From Pseudobutyrivibrio sp. (GTDB lineage Bacteria > Bacillota > Clostridia > Lachnospirales > Lachnospiraceae): 64,000 bases of DNA. Below are positions 1 to 9,391 of this stretch, in pieces (position 1 is the stretch's first letter; every line of letters starts with the position of its first letter). The notes under the pieces are model-generated. The model ran no database searches. It was not told where the DNA came from and saw only the letters and a list, made by a program, of their open reading frames with translations. The stretch is from positions 1 through 64,000 of the forward strand of contig JAIKWH010000062.1 of the NCBI GenBank assembly GCA_024684955.1, given 5' to 3'. The translations under genes and the position numbers were made by a program.

Positions 1-19
1 TGTAAAAGCAAGTATAGAA

Positions 20-754
20 ATGAGTTTCAGTGGCACAATTTCAAACGTAAGCGAGAACAAAATATCTGGAAAGAAAAGAATACAGCCAGAAGAAAGTGCA
101 GTTGATAAATATATTTCAAAGCATCCAGATAGAAAAGCAGATGTTGAAAAAATGGTTAGCGCAGGCAACAATGTCATTAAGCAGTATCTTGGTGAAAATT
201 ATAATCCAGATGATTTATCATTAGAAGAATACAAAGAATTAATAAATAATGTTATTTCAAGAATTCCATATGATTCTAGTCAGTTAAATGATATAGAGTA
301 TCTGAATATTACAGAAGACGGTTATAAACAGATGAAATCTGATCCTAAGTATGAAGCTTGGGTTCTAGGATATTTCAAGATAGATAGAGCAGTTCATTTT
401 CCGTTTGGAGCACAGGGAAATTATCATGCAGAACATTTTGGAGCTTCAATAGAGGAACATCATGGTGAAAGTTATCCTATGGAATTAGATAATGGAAAAG
501 ACGACGATAGCTGGTGGGAAAAACGTAAAAAGCGTCATGATATGCTGATGGAGCAGATGGAAAAATACTACGAAAAACGTCGTAATGAGCGTGAAGCTGC
601 TATGAAGAAAAATGCTGGTAAAATCACAGTCACAGATACAGCCGCAATTTTTAGCTCAGTAGGTGCAAACAATACTCTTGATGACAGTAGCTACCTAGGA
701 GATGAAACCAGTGCAGCAGCAGAGTTTTTTATGATGATTGCATCTGGAAATTGA
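20..754 (+). CDS. hypothetical protein, charged, 244 aa
   Basis: Complete ORF followed by a strong terminator; no family recognised. Confidence 0.7.
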   Translation: MSFSGTISNVSENKISGKKRIQPEESAVDKYISKHPDRKADVEKMVSAGNNVIKQYLGENYNPDDLSLEEYKELINNVISRIPYDSSQLNDIEYLNITEDGYKQMKSDPKYEAWVLGYFKIDRAVHFPFGAQGNYHAEHFGASIEEHHGESYPMELDNGKDDDSWWEKRKKRHDMLMEQMEKYYEKRRNEREAAMKKNAGKITVTDTAAIFSSVGANNTLDDSSYLGDETSAAAEFFMMIASGN

Positions 755-775
755 ACAGCCCAACCCAAATAATTA

Positions 776-811
776 CAAAGGCTTCACAGTTTACTGTGAA
801 GCCTTTTTTAT
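776..811 (+). terminator. Rho-independent terminator
   Basis: AAGGCTTCACAGTttACTGTGAAGCCTTTTTT stem plus T-run. Confidence 0.9.
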
Positions 812-819
812 GTATACTA

Positions 820-883
820 ATGTTACTTAGGACGAGTCGAAAGATCTGGGTCTACATGATTACGGGCATCCGCCCGTTATTTT
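820..883 (+). ncRNA. candidate short structured leader or small RNA ending in a terminator-like hairpin
   Basis: TAGGAC...GTCTA possible stem, then ACGGGCatccGCCCGT followed by TATTTTT; unassigned class. Confidence 0.3.
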
Positions 884-910
884 TATATTTGTATAATGTG
901 GAGGAAAGAA

Positions 911-1153
911 ATGTCATATTTAATCAGTGAAACCACAAAGGAAGAAAGAGAACAGATAGTGAAAGATTCCTTGGGAAATATTGAGGCTAACTGTGATGGT
1001 TGCATGGCGGGGTTGGCCGATATGTACCAGGATTACATAGATGGTAAAAAGGAACTTAGGGAAATCAACATGGAATTTAATGCTAGATATGTCCATGGTG
1101 ATAATGATAGGGATGATATGAGTTCTGGTTCTAACATGTTTTGCAATAATTAA
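911..1153 (+). CDS. small conserved protein of the type often annotated 'purine biosynthesis protein PurH'-like
   Basis: MSYLISETTKEEREQIVKDSLGNIEANCDGCMAGLADMYQDYIDGKKELREIN; good SD upstream of 911. Confidence 0.6.
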   Translation: MSYLISETTKEEREQIVKDSLGNIEANCDGCMAGLADMYQDYIDGKKELREINMEFNARYVHGDNDRDDMSSGSNMFCNN

Positions 1154-1189
1154 CATTGAGCCTATAGGTGTTTTTATAAGGGAAAAGTG

Positions 1190-2683
1190 ATGAAGGGTAA
1201 AAATATATTTGGATTTATATTGACTTTGCTAGTCGTCTTATCGGCTGCTATGGGTACTTATGGATATTGTTTAGTCTATGATGATTTTTTCAATGCTGCC
1301 TTTAATGCCTTGATGCTGTTTGTACTGGGCATTGATGGAGAGGCTCCAAATGTCTGGGTAGCTATAGCCAGGTGGATTGCCCCTATTACTACAGCCAGTG
1401 GAGTATTGTCAGCCTTTGGACCAGCAAAAAGGCTCATATCAAACAAGTTTAAAATATTATTATTCAAGAAAAAAACAGTGGCTCTCTATGGTCCAGAGGA
1501 ATATATTGAAAAACTCCAGGAGGAGAACCAAATAATGGATGACTATGTCCTCCTGGACACAGACTGCGGTAGACAATTTGTGTCAGGGGCAGGCAGGTAT
1601 GTTTTGTTGTGGTCAGACGAGGAAAATGGTCAGTTTCTGGGCAGGTACAATATTGAGTTGGAAGGTAAGGAGGTATACTTCCTTAGCCAAGTTTATGAGC
1701 CAATGATATCTGAGAATATTAATTTTCACCCTATAAAGGAAGAGTTTCAGGCTGCTAGAAAATATTGGAAGGAAAATCCATTATTTGATGGATTTAATAA
1801 TACAAACCCAGAGTATAAGGATGTTAGAGTAACAATTATAGGATTTGAGGACCTGGGAGAGATGATAATGACCCAGGGTCTTCTGCTTAATATTATTCAT
1901 CCAAAGCAAAGCATCATTTATGATATTTTTCCAGGGGAAGAGTTTTCCTCTGTTAACAAGGGAAAATATTACAAGCAAAGGGAAAAGTTCCTTAATCTTC
2001 ACTGCCAGTTAGACAAGATTTGTGATGAGATTATTTTTCATGATAATGCCTGGTATGAGGACAAGGATTTGCTAAAGAAATCAAGCAGAGTAATTATTAC
2101 AGATGTGGATGAATCTGCAAGAGTTCTCCAGGATATTGTAAAATCAATTCCTCCAAAGGCACTGACAGAGGCGAGAATTGATGTGTTTACAAACGATTCT
2201 GAGAGAATGCAAAAGACTTTGGACAAGGCCTACAATATCAATGTCATAGAATATAGGCAACTGAGCCTGGAGGATATTATAGGAGATAGGTTGATAGAGG
2301 CAGCCAAGGAATATAATTATAATTATTTTCTGGAGTATGTCAGCCAGACCAAGGTATACTCAAAGAAAGAGCGAGACCAGGAGTGGGATAAACTCAATTC
2401 ATTCAAAAAGTATTCTAACATTGCCTCAGCGGACTATGATGTTATCCGAGGCCTAATTGCAGATGCCTGTGACGGGGATATAGATTTGCTGAAAGAGTTG
2501 GAGCATATCAGATGGGAGAGATTCCACTATGTTAACAACTGGTCTAGGGCTACAGGGGATGTTACAAAGGATGAAGGCCTGTGGCTTCACAGTGATTTGG
2601 TGCCATTTGAAGAACTGACAATAGAAGAGCAGAATAAGGATGTCAGTCAGATTATGCATTTTATTAGATCTAGGAAAAAGTAA
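1190..2683 (+). CDS. membrane protein with N-terminal channel-like hairpin, TrkA-N/Rossmann-like middle and C-terminal RyR domain
   Basis: N-terminal hydrophobic pair around FNAAFNALMLFVLG; VRVTIIGFEDLGEMI Rossmann-like strand; C-terminal LEHIRWERFHYVNNW RyR-type motif. Confidence 0.6.
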   Translation: MKGKNIFGFILTLLVVLSAAMGTYGYCLVYDDFFNAAFNALMLFVLGIDGEAPNVWVAIARWIAPITTASGVLSAFGPAKRLISNKFKILLFKKKTVALYGPEEYIEKLQEENQIMDDYVLLDTDCGRQFVSGAGRYVLLWSDEENGQFLGRYNIELEGKEVYFLSQVYEPMISENINFHPIKEEFQAARKYWKENPLFDGFNNTNPEYKDVRVTIIGFEDLGEMIMTQGLLLNIIHPKQSIIYDIFPGEEFSSVNKGKYYKQREKFLNLHCQLDKICDEIIFHDNAWYEDKDLLKKSSRVIITDVDESARVLQDIVKSIPPKALTEARIDVFTNDSERMQKTLDKAYNINVIEYRQLSLEDIIGDRLIEAAKEYNYNYFLEYVSQTKVYSKKERDQEWDKLNSFKKYSNIASADYDVIRGLIADACDGDIDLLKELEHIRWERFHYVNNWSRATGDVTKDEGLWLHSDLVPFEELTIEEQNKDVSQIMHFIRSRKK

Positions 2684-2696
2684 ATAAACAAAGATT

Positions 2697-2735
2697 TGCC
2701 AGGTGGTTTTAGGACTGCCTGGTATTTTTTTATAT
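2697..2735 (+). terminator. Rho-independent terminator
   Basis: GCCAGG...CCTGGT hairpin followed by ATTTTTTT. Confidence 0.7.
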
Positions 2736-2741
2736 AAAGTG

Positions 2742-2795
2742 TTGACATACTACGACAGCCGTAGTACTATAGACATACCACGACAGACGTAGTAC
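2742..2795 (+). promoter_or_regulatory. promoter with two tandem copies of a 24-bp palindromic operator
   Basis: TTGACA (2742-2747), 17-bp spacer, TACTAT (2765-2770). GACATACTACGACAGCCGTAGTAC (2744-2767) and GACATACCACGACAGACGTAGTAC (2772-2795). Confidence 0.8.
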
Positions 2796-2821
2796 GATAA
2801 TCGTAGGAAGGAGAAAGGACT

Positions 2822-3151
2822 ATGGCAGAGATAAGCAGCGATGTTATCCGAGGATACAATGACACCATAATTCTATTCTTGTTAAAAGAAGGCCCATCCT
2901 ATGGATATGAATTATCTAAGAGGATACGCCAGATTTCAGAGGATAAATACATAATCAAAGAGACAACACTTTATTCAGCATTTACGAGAATGGAAAAAAA
3001 TGGATACATAGAATCCTTCGTTGATGAGGGGGATTCAGGAAAGAAACGTACCTACTATAGAATCACTGACCAAGGAAATGCATATTACGAAAGTAAGTGC
3101 AGCGAATGGGATTTGACAAAAGAAGTTATTGAAAAATTTATTAGACGTTAG
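2822..3151 (+). CDS. PadR family transcriptional regulator
   Basis: ILFLLKEGPSYGYELSKRI...TLYSAFTRMEKNGYIES PadR signature. Confidence 0.93.
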   Translation: MAEISSDVIRGYNDTIILFLLKEGPSYGYELSKRIRQISEDKYIIKETTLYSAFTRMEKNGYIESFVDEGDSGKKRTYYRITDQGNAYYESKCSEWDLTKEVIEKFIRR

Positions 3152-3163
3152 TGAGGAGAAGAT

Positions 3164-4132
3164 ATGGAAACAATTAAAAACTATTTAACAAACATGTTTA
3201 TGAGTCTTCCAAATACCCCTGAGGTAGTTAGGGCAAAGGACGAACTTTTGTCCATGATGGAGGATAAATATCAAGAGCTAAGAGATGAAGGCAAGAGTGA
3301 TAATGAGGCAGTAGGAATTGTAATTTCTGAGTTTGGCAACCTAGAGGAATTGGCTGAGTCCCTTGGTATTGCAGATCAGATGACAGAGGAGAAAAGAGAC
3401 ACAAGACCAGTTCTGCCTATGGAAAAAGCAAAAGAGTATATAGAAATCCAAGGACAAAAAGGGAATTTGGTATCCTTTGGAGTGTTCCTTTGCATAACAT
3501 CAGTTCTTTCACCGATTATTTTTGGTATTAGTGACTTGGATTTGATAGTGAACTTTGGCATTGCAGGAATGTTTATCATGATTGCTGTTGCAGTAATTCT
3601 CTTTATCATTGCAGGTAGTAAAGGGGACTTTAAGGAAATCGAAAAGAAGACTGTAGTCCTGGATGTAGAGACTACCGAATATGTTAGAAATGAGAAGGCG
3701 AGATATAGTTCAAGTCACGTAATTATGCTGGCAATCGGCGTTGGCCTTTGCATTTGTTCTATCCTTCCTCCAATCCTGTTTTCTATAGGAAATTTGGAGG
3801 ATCTCGGAGCAGGACTAATGTTTGTCTTTGTTGGTGTGGGAGTGCTACTTATTGTGGCAAGTTCATACAAGCAGGGTGCTTATGACAACTTGCTCAAATT
3901 AAACTCTAGCAAGACCATGGCAGAGCGCATAATGACAGAAGAAGAAAAAAAGGCAAATACAATCATAGGAAACATTGAGTCTGTATATTGGCAGACAGTT
4001 TTAGCACTCTTTCTTATTATAGGATTTTTAACCTTTGACTGGAGCAGTGCTGCTGGCATTTGGATTTGGGGCGTTATCGGGAAAATTGCCCTTGGTATTT
4101 GCGGAAAATTACTGGGCAGAGAGGAGGACTAA
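3164..4132 (+). CDS. DUF1700/permease-prefix-type membrane protein
   Basis: METIKNYLTNMFMSLPNTPEVVRAKDELLSMMEDKYQEL N-terminus plus several TM segments, immediately after padR. Confidence 0.75.
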   Translation: METIKNYLTNMFMSLPNTPEVVRAKDELLSMMEDKYQELRDEGKSDNEAVGIVISEFGNLEELAESLGIADQMTEEKRDTRPVLPMEKAKEYIEIQGQKGNLVSFGVFLCITSVLSPIIFGISDLDLIVNFGIAGMFIMIAVAVILFIIAGSKGDFKEIEKKTVVLDVETTEYVRNEKARYSSSHVIMLAIGVGLCICSILPPILFSIGNLEDLGAGLMFVFVGVGVLLIVASSYKQGAYDNLLKLNSSKTMAERIMTEEEKKANTIIGNIESVYWQTVLALFLIIGFLTFDWSSAAGIWIWGVIGKIALGICGKLLGREED

Positions 4133-4135
4133 ACA

Positions 4136-4897
4136 ATGAAAAAATATACAGCAACTCTTTCTATTATTACATCAATTTGTATTGTTATTGGACTTATAAT
4201 CCATGTTGCCATACCAGCCACATTTGGAGGTTGGTCTTGGCCTAAGGGGAAAGAAGTTAAGGAAAATATCGAACTTAGTGGCCAAAGTGATTTAAGAGAT
4301 GTTGAAAAGATAGAATGTGATATAGATGTAGGGTCTCTAATGATAGTTATGGATTCTAGGGCAGATAATATTCTCCTAGAATATGAGGGCCGCCAGAAAT
4401 TAAGGCCAAAGGCTGAAGTAGACGAAAATACCCTCATTATCAGTCAAGAAAACGAAAGTAAGATTGGCTTGGGTGGCAACTTTAAAGCAGAAATTGTATT
4501 GAGAATCCCATCTGATCAGGATTTTGATTTAATCTATGGAAGTGTGGATGCAGGTGAGTTAGATATTCGAAATCTTAAAGCGGAAACAATTGAGATTGAT
4601 ATGTCAGCAGGGGATGTGGATGTAGAGGACTGCCAAGCCAAGGAAATCAAGGCAGAATGCGACATGGGAGACCTTGATATGGATAATATGAAATTTGATA
4701 AACTTACCGCAAAGGTGGACATGGGAAACCTTAGTTTAAATCACACCGATATTGAGGATTATGAATTAAGTGCCAAGGTTGACCTGGGTAATATTAGTTT
4801 TGAGGGAAATGAATATACAGGTGAGTTAAACCGAGACGGGGGCAGAGGAACAATCTCTTTAAAGGTTAATATGGGAGATATAGATATTAACGATTGA
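4136..4897 (+). CDS. DUF4097 family beta-helix-repeat protein, membrane-anchored
   Basis: Signal/TM N-terminus; repeated 'DMGDLxL' segments typical of DUF4097 putative adhesin. Confidence 0.8.
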   Translation: MKKYTATLSIITSICIVIGLIIHVAIPATFGGWSWPKGKEVKENIELSGQSDLRDVEKIECDIDVGSLMIVMDSRADNILLEYEGRQKLRPKAEVDENTLIISQENESKIGLGGNFKAEIVLRIPSDQDFDLIYGSVDAGELDIRNLKAETIEIDMSAGDVDVEDCQAKEIKAECDMGDLDMDNMKFDKLTAKVDMGNLSLNHTDIEDYELSAKVDLGNISFEGNEYTGELNRDGGRGTISLKVNMGDIDIND

Positions 4898-4909
4898 TAG
4901 AGGAATGAA

Positions 4910-4943
4910 AAGATTACCAATTGATAATTGGTAATCTTTTTTT
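4910..4943 (+). terminator. Rho-independent terminator
   Basis: AGATTACCAATTgaTAATTGGTAATCTTTTTTT. Confidence 0.92.
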
Positions 4944-5073
4944 ATGGGCAAATTTATTTGTTCAAAGAGGCAAAGGAGAGGTGGAAGTGACCTTCTGCCT
5001 TGAGTAGTTTTTAGGCTATATTTGTGCTATAATATCGTAGATTTTGTTATAGATTGTCGAGTATGAGAACAAG

Positions 5074-5847
5074 ATGAATATAGAGATAGACGGATATAAA
5101 ATAAATTATAAAAAGACTGGTAGCGGTGACAGATATGCTCTTATTCTCCAGGGATGGGGAACCACTATGGATATATATAATTCCATGGCTGCCACTATTA
5201 GCGATTCCTATACGGTTGTACAGGTAGATTTGCCTGGTTTTGGTACCAGTGACGAGCCTAGAGAGCCTTGGAATGTAGATGCCTATGGAGACTTTGTTGT
5301 AAAGTTTATAGAGGCCCTTGAGATAAAGAGCCTGGTTCTGATAGGACACTCATATGGCGGGAGAATTATTATTAAACTTGCCACTAGGCCAGGTATTCCT
5401 TTTGAGATAGAAAACATCATATTGGTGGACAGCGCAGGAATTATTCCTGAAAAGACACCAGCTCAAAAGAGAAAGATTAGACGATACAAGATTTTAAAAA
5501 GGATATTTAATATTAAACTGATAGAGACTCTGCTTCCAGCCACAGTGGAGGAATGGCGCAGCCGACAGGGTTCTGCAGATTACAGGAATTCCTCTCAGAT
5601 GATGAGGGCCTGCATGGTCTTGGCCGTAAACGAAGATTTGAGAAAGCTGCTTCCTGACATAAAGCAGGATACTCTGCTGATTTGGGGTGACAAAGACACA
5701 GCCACTCCAATTTCTGACGCCCATCTGATGGATGAGCTGATTCCTTACTCAGGATTGGTGGTGCTGGAAGGAAGTGGTCATTATTCTTTCTTGGAGCAGC
5801 CACAAAAGTTTAAAAGCGTTATGAGATCATATTTTGGATTGGAGTAA
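5074..5847 (+). CDS. alpha/beta hydrolase
   Basis: LIGHSYGGRI nucleophile elbow, DKDTATP acid, GSGHYSFLEQP His. Confidence 0.93.
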   Translation: MNIEIDGYKINYKKTGSGDRYALILQGWGTTMDIYNSMAATISDSYTVVQVDLPGFGTSDEPREPWNVDAYGDFVVKFIEALEIKSLVLIGHSYGGRIIIKLATRPGIPFEIENIILVDSAGIIPEKTPAQKRKIRRYKILKRIFNIKLIETLLPATVEEWRSRQGSADYRNSSQMMRACMVLAVNEDLRKLLPDIKQDTLLIWGDKDTATPISDAHLMDELIPYSGLVVLEGSGHYSFLEQPQKFKSVMRSYFGLE

Positions 5848-7411
5848 TATTTTGATACGACTGATTTTGGCGGCAGTTCTTTCTGTCTTTGCCCTATATT
5901 TTGCATACAACCACAATATGCATATGTTCCAGTTGAACGGCTATAAAAATGGAGAGCATTTCAATTGGATTAAAAAGAATCTCAGGTCCCAGTGGTTGCT
6001 TGTATGGGTCTTGTGCCTTGGCCTTTTAAGGGTGTTTGCCCATGGCCTTTGGCTGGATATCATTATTTTTATATCTATGTGCCTTGTCATATTAGAGTAC
6101 AGGGCTCTAATTAGACTCAACACAAAAAAGAAACTAGTGTACACTCCTCGTGTTAAGAGAATGACTGTTACCAACATTCTCTTAGGATGTCTGTGTCTTA
6201 TCTTAGGGATAATTTTTCTTGGTCTATCTGACATTACATCTGTTTTAACAATCTATCTCGGCCTTCAGATTATTATTTCCTTGCTTATTAACACTATCAA
6301 TATGCCTATTGAAAAGTCCATTAATCAGCACTATATCAATGATGCCAAGAGGATTTTGAAGAAATCACCTAATCTTACAATCATTGGTGTGACCGGCAGC
6401 TACGGCAAGACCAGCGTCAAATTCTACTTAAAGACCCTGCTGGCAGCAAGATACAATGTCCTTGTTACACCTGAGAGTTACAACACCCCTATGGGTGTGG
6501 TTAGGACTATCCGAGAATCCCTTAAAAACACCCACGAGATTTTCGTCTGCGAAATGGGTGCTAGACATGTGGGAGATATAAAAGAGATTTGTGACATAGT
6601 TCACCCAGACCATGGTGTGATTACATCCATCGGGCCTCAGCACCTTGAGACCTTCTTTAACATGGACAATATCAAATCCACCAAGTTTGAACTGGCAGAT
6701 GCACTGCCAGAGTCAGGCATGCTTTTCTTAAACGGGGACAATGAATATATACTGGACAAGTCCAAAGAATACAAAAATAAGATTTTTTATTCTACAGGAA
6801 ATGGGAATGAAGGCTATGTGGCCAGCGATATTTCGGTATCTTCCCTTGGTACAGATTTTACAGTTACTGCTCCAAATGGAGAAAAGGAAAATTTCCAGAT
6901 GCACCTTATTGGACAGCACAATGTCATAAATGTGGTGGGAGCCATTGCAGTTGCCCACGGCATGGGCATCAGCCTCAAGGAATTAAAGATTCCTGTGAGA
7001 CGCCTGGCACCTGTTGAGCACAGAATGCAAATCAGAGACCAGGGAGCGGTTACAATCATTGATGATGCCTACAATTCAAACCCTGTTGGTTCCAAGGCAG
7101 CAGTTGAAACCTTGGCCCTCTTTGATGGGGTAAAAATCCTTGTGACACCTGGTATGGTAGAGCTTGGCGACAAGGAGGAAGAGTACAATTACAACTTTGG
7201 TAAATACGCGGCAGATTGCTGTGATTACATATTGTTGGTAGGAAAAAAGAGAACCCTGCCAATCAAAAATGGCGCAATAGATAATGGATTTGATGAGAGC
7301 AAGCTTAGGTCTTTTGACAACTTGCAGGAAGCCCTTTCTTTTGCACATGCTATTAAGGATCAAGGCCATAAATATATATTGCTTGAAAATGACCTTCCTG
7401 ACAATTACTAG
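5834..7411 (+). CDS. Mur ligase family protein, MurF-like, with N-terminal transmembrane region
   Basis: GVTGSYGKTSVKFYL P-loop, CEMGARHVGDI, DAYNSNPVGSKAA, VTPGMVELG; N-terminal hydrophobic segments; start uncertain (TTG). Confidence 0.88.
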   Translation: MDWSNILIRLILAAVLSVFALYFAYNHNMHMFQLNGYKNGEHFNWIKKNLRSQWLLVWVLCLGLLRVFAHGLWLDIIIFISMCLVILEYRALIRLNTKKKLVYTPRVKRMTVTNILLGCLCLILGIIFLGLSDITSVLTIYLGLQIIISLLINTINMPIEKSINQHYINDAKRILKKSPNLTIIGVTGSYGKTSVKFYLKTLLAARYNVLVTPESYNTPMGVVRTIRESLKNTHEIFVCEMGARHVGDIKEICDIVHPDHGVITSIGPQHLETFFNMDNIKSTKFELADALPESGMLFLNGDNEYILDKSKEYKNKIFYSTGNGNEGYVASDISVSSLGTDFTVTAPNGEKENFQMHLIGQHNVINVVGAIAVAHGMGISLKELKIPVRRLAPVEHRMQIRDQGAVTIIDDAYNSNPVGSKAAVETLALFDGVKILVTPGMVELGDKEEEYNYNFGKYAADCCDYILLVGKKRTLPIKNGAIDNGFDESKLRSFDNLQEALSFAHAIKDQGHKYILLENDLPDNY

Positions 7412-7423
7412 GAGGAATTTGAT

Positions 7424-8605
7424 ATGAAGCTTAAAGTAGCGATGATTTTTGGCGGAAAAAGTGTTGAACACGAGGTATCCGTCATTTCCGGTATCCAGGC
7501 AATTCTCAGCATGGACACAGACAAATATGAGGTTATTCCAGTATACATGACAAAGAAAAATGAAATGTATGTTGGAGAATCTATTGGAGATATTGAGGCA
7601 TACAAGGACATCAATGGTCTCCTTAAAAAGTCTCAGAGAGTTATCATGATAAACAATGGTAACAATGTGCAGTTGGTATCCTACCCACTGAAAAAATTCG
7701 GAAAGAATCTGGAGATTGACATCGACGTGGCATTTCCAGTTGTTCACGGCACCAATGTGGAGGATGGAGCATTCCAGGGCTACCTCAAGACATTGGGCAT
7801 CCCATTTGTAGGTTGTGATGTTACAGCATCTGCAGTGGGTATGGACAAATATATTATGAAGACAATTCTCAAGGAGGCAGATGTGCCTATCCTTGACGCA
7901 AAGGTATACACCCTCTCAGACTACAGCGACATGGATAGTCTTGTAGAGAGTGTGGAAAAGGCAATCGGATATCCAGCAATCATAAAGCCAGTAAACCTGG
8001 GTTCTAGTGTTGGAATCAGCGTGGCACATGACAGGTCAGAACTTATCAACTCTGTGGATGATGCCTTTAGATATGCCACAAAAGTCCTTGTGGAGCATGC
8101 TATTTCAAATCTTAGAGAAATTAACTGTTCAGTTCTTGGAGACGAGAATGAGGCCATTGCCTCTGAGTGTGAGGAACCTCTTCACACAAAGGATATCCTC
8201 TCATATGAGGACAAGTATGTTAGCAATGCCAAGGGCAGCGGCTCAAAGGGAATGGCTAGTGTATCTAGAAAGATTCCTGCAGACCTTTCTCCAGAAAAGA
8301 GAGAGGAGGTTAGAGACCTGGCAGTCAGGTCCTTTAAGGCGTTGGGCTGCAATGGTGTCTCACGAATCGATTTCATGATTGACGAGGACAATGGCAAACT
8401 TTACTTTAACGAAATTAACACAATTCCAGGTTCCCTTGCCTTTTATCTGTGGGAACCAGTAGGAGTGCCTTACAAGGAACTGCTGGATAGGATGATTCAG
8501 TTGGCTCTCAAGAGGGAGCGACAGGAGAATAACCTGACATTTACCTTTGATACCAATATTTTAAATTCTGCTAGTTTCGGTGGCTCTAAGGGATCAAAGT
8601 TTTAA
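7424..8605 (+). CDS. ddl: D-alanine--D-alanine ligase
   Basis: FGGKSVEHEVSVISG, KPVNLGSSVGIS, FNEINTIPGS. Confidence 0.96.
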   Translation: MKLKVAMIFGGKSVEHEVSVISGIQAILSMDTDKYEVIPVYMTKKNEMYVGESIGDIEAYKDINGLLKKSQRVIMINNGNNVQLVSYPLKKFGKNLEIDIDVAFPVVHGTNVEDGAFQGYLKTLGIPFVGCDVTASAVGMDKYIMKTILKEADVPILDAKVYTLSDYSDMDSLVESVEKAIGYPAIIKPVNLGSSVGISVAHDRSELINSVDDAFRYATKVLVEHAISNLREINCSVLGDENEAIASECEEPLHTKDILSYEDKYVSNAKGSGSKGMASVSRKIPADLSPEKREEVRDLAVRSFKALGCNGVSRIDFMIDEDNGKLYFNEINTIPGSLAFYLWEPVGVPYKELLDRMIQLALKRERQENNLTFTFDTNILNSASFGGSKGSKF

Positions 8606-8644
8606 TATAAGTCGTAGTTTTGTTGTTAGATTAGGAGTTTACTT

Positions 8645-9391
8645 ATGTTAGAAATAAAGAACCTGTCTTACAAGGTAGATGATGAGAATGAAAGCGACGG
8701 CATAAAGGACATCATCGACGGCCTGGATTTGACAGTAGAAGATGGCAAGTTTGTTGTCATCACAGGACCAAATGGAGGTGGAAAGTCATCTCTTGCCAAG
8801 TTGATTATGGGCATTAACCCTGCAACAGACGGCCAGATTATCCTTGATGGAGAGGACATCACAAAAAAATCCATCACAGAGCGTGCAAAGATGGGAGTTA
8901 GTTTTGCATTCCAAGCACCTGTACATTTCAAGGGCATCAAGGTAATTGATTTGCTGAGAATTGCAGCAGGAGAAAAGATTTCTTTAGACCTGGCTTGCGA
9001 ATACTTATCAAGAGTTGGCCTTTGTGCAAAAGATTATGTTGAGCGTGAGGTTAATGGTTCCCTTTCAGGCGGAGAATTAAAGCGTATTGAGATTGCCACA
9101 GTTCTTGCTAGAGGCACCAAACTTTCTATATTTGATGAGCCAGAGGCTGGTATTGACCTTTGGAGTTTCCAAAACCTGATAAAGGTTTTCGAAAATATGA
9201 GAAAGACTGTCAATGGCACAATCATAGTTATCTCTCACCAGGAGAGAATTCTCAACATAGCGGATGAGATAGTTGTTATTGAAAATGGTAAGGTTAAGAT
9301 GCAGGGAAGCAGGGAGGATGTTCTTCCACAGCTTTTAGGCACAAGCAATGCATCGCAAATCGCCTGCGAAAAGTTAGGAGGTGATCTGTAA
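8645..9391 (+). CDS. sufC: Fe-S cluster assembly ATPase SufC (SmsC-like)
   Basis: GPNGGGKSSLAKLIMG Walker A, LSGGELKRIEIA signature, IFDEPEAGIDLWS. Confidence 0.95.
   Translation: MLEIKNLSYKVDDENESDGIKDIIDGLDLTVEDGKFVVITGPNGGGKSSLAKLIMGINPATDGQIILDGEDITKKSITERAKMGVSFAFQAPVHFKGIKVIDLLRIAAGEKISLDLACEYLSRVGLCAKDYVEREVNGSLSGGELKRIEIATVLARGTKLSIFDEPEAGIDLWSFQNLIKVFENMRKTVNGTIIVISHQERILNIADEIVVIENGKVKMQGSREDVLPQLLGTSNASQIACEKLGGDL

Noticed and set aside
4948-4962. 15-mer gcaaatttatttgtt repeated at 33993-34007
   Set aside because: An identical AT-rich 15-mer pair is expected by chance in 64 kb; no other shared context.
7076-7747. 223-aa minus-strand ORF across the MurF-like/ddl junction
   Set aside because: Antisense to two well-supported genes; no domain signature.
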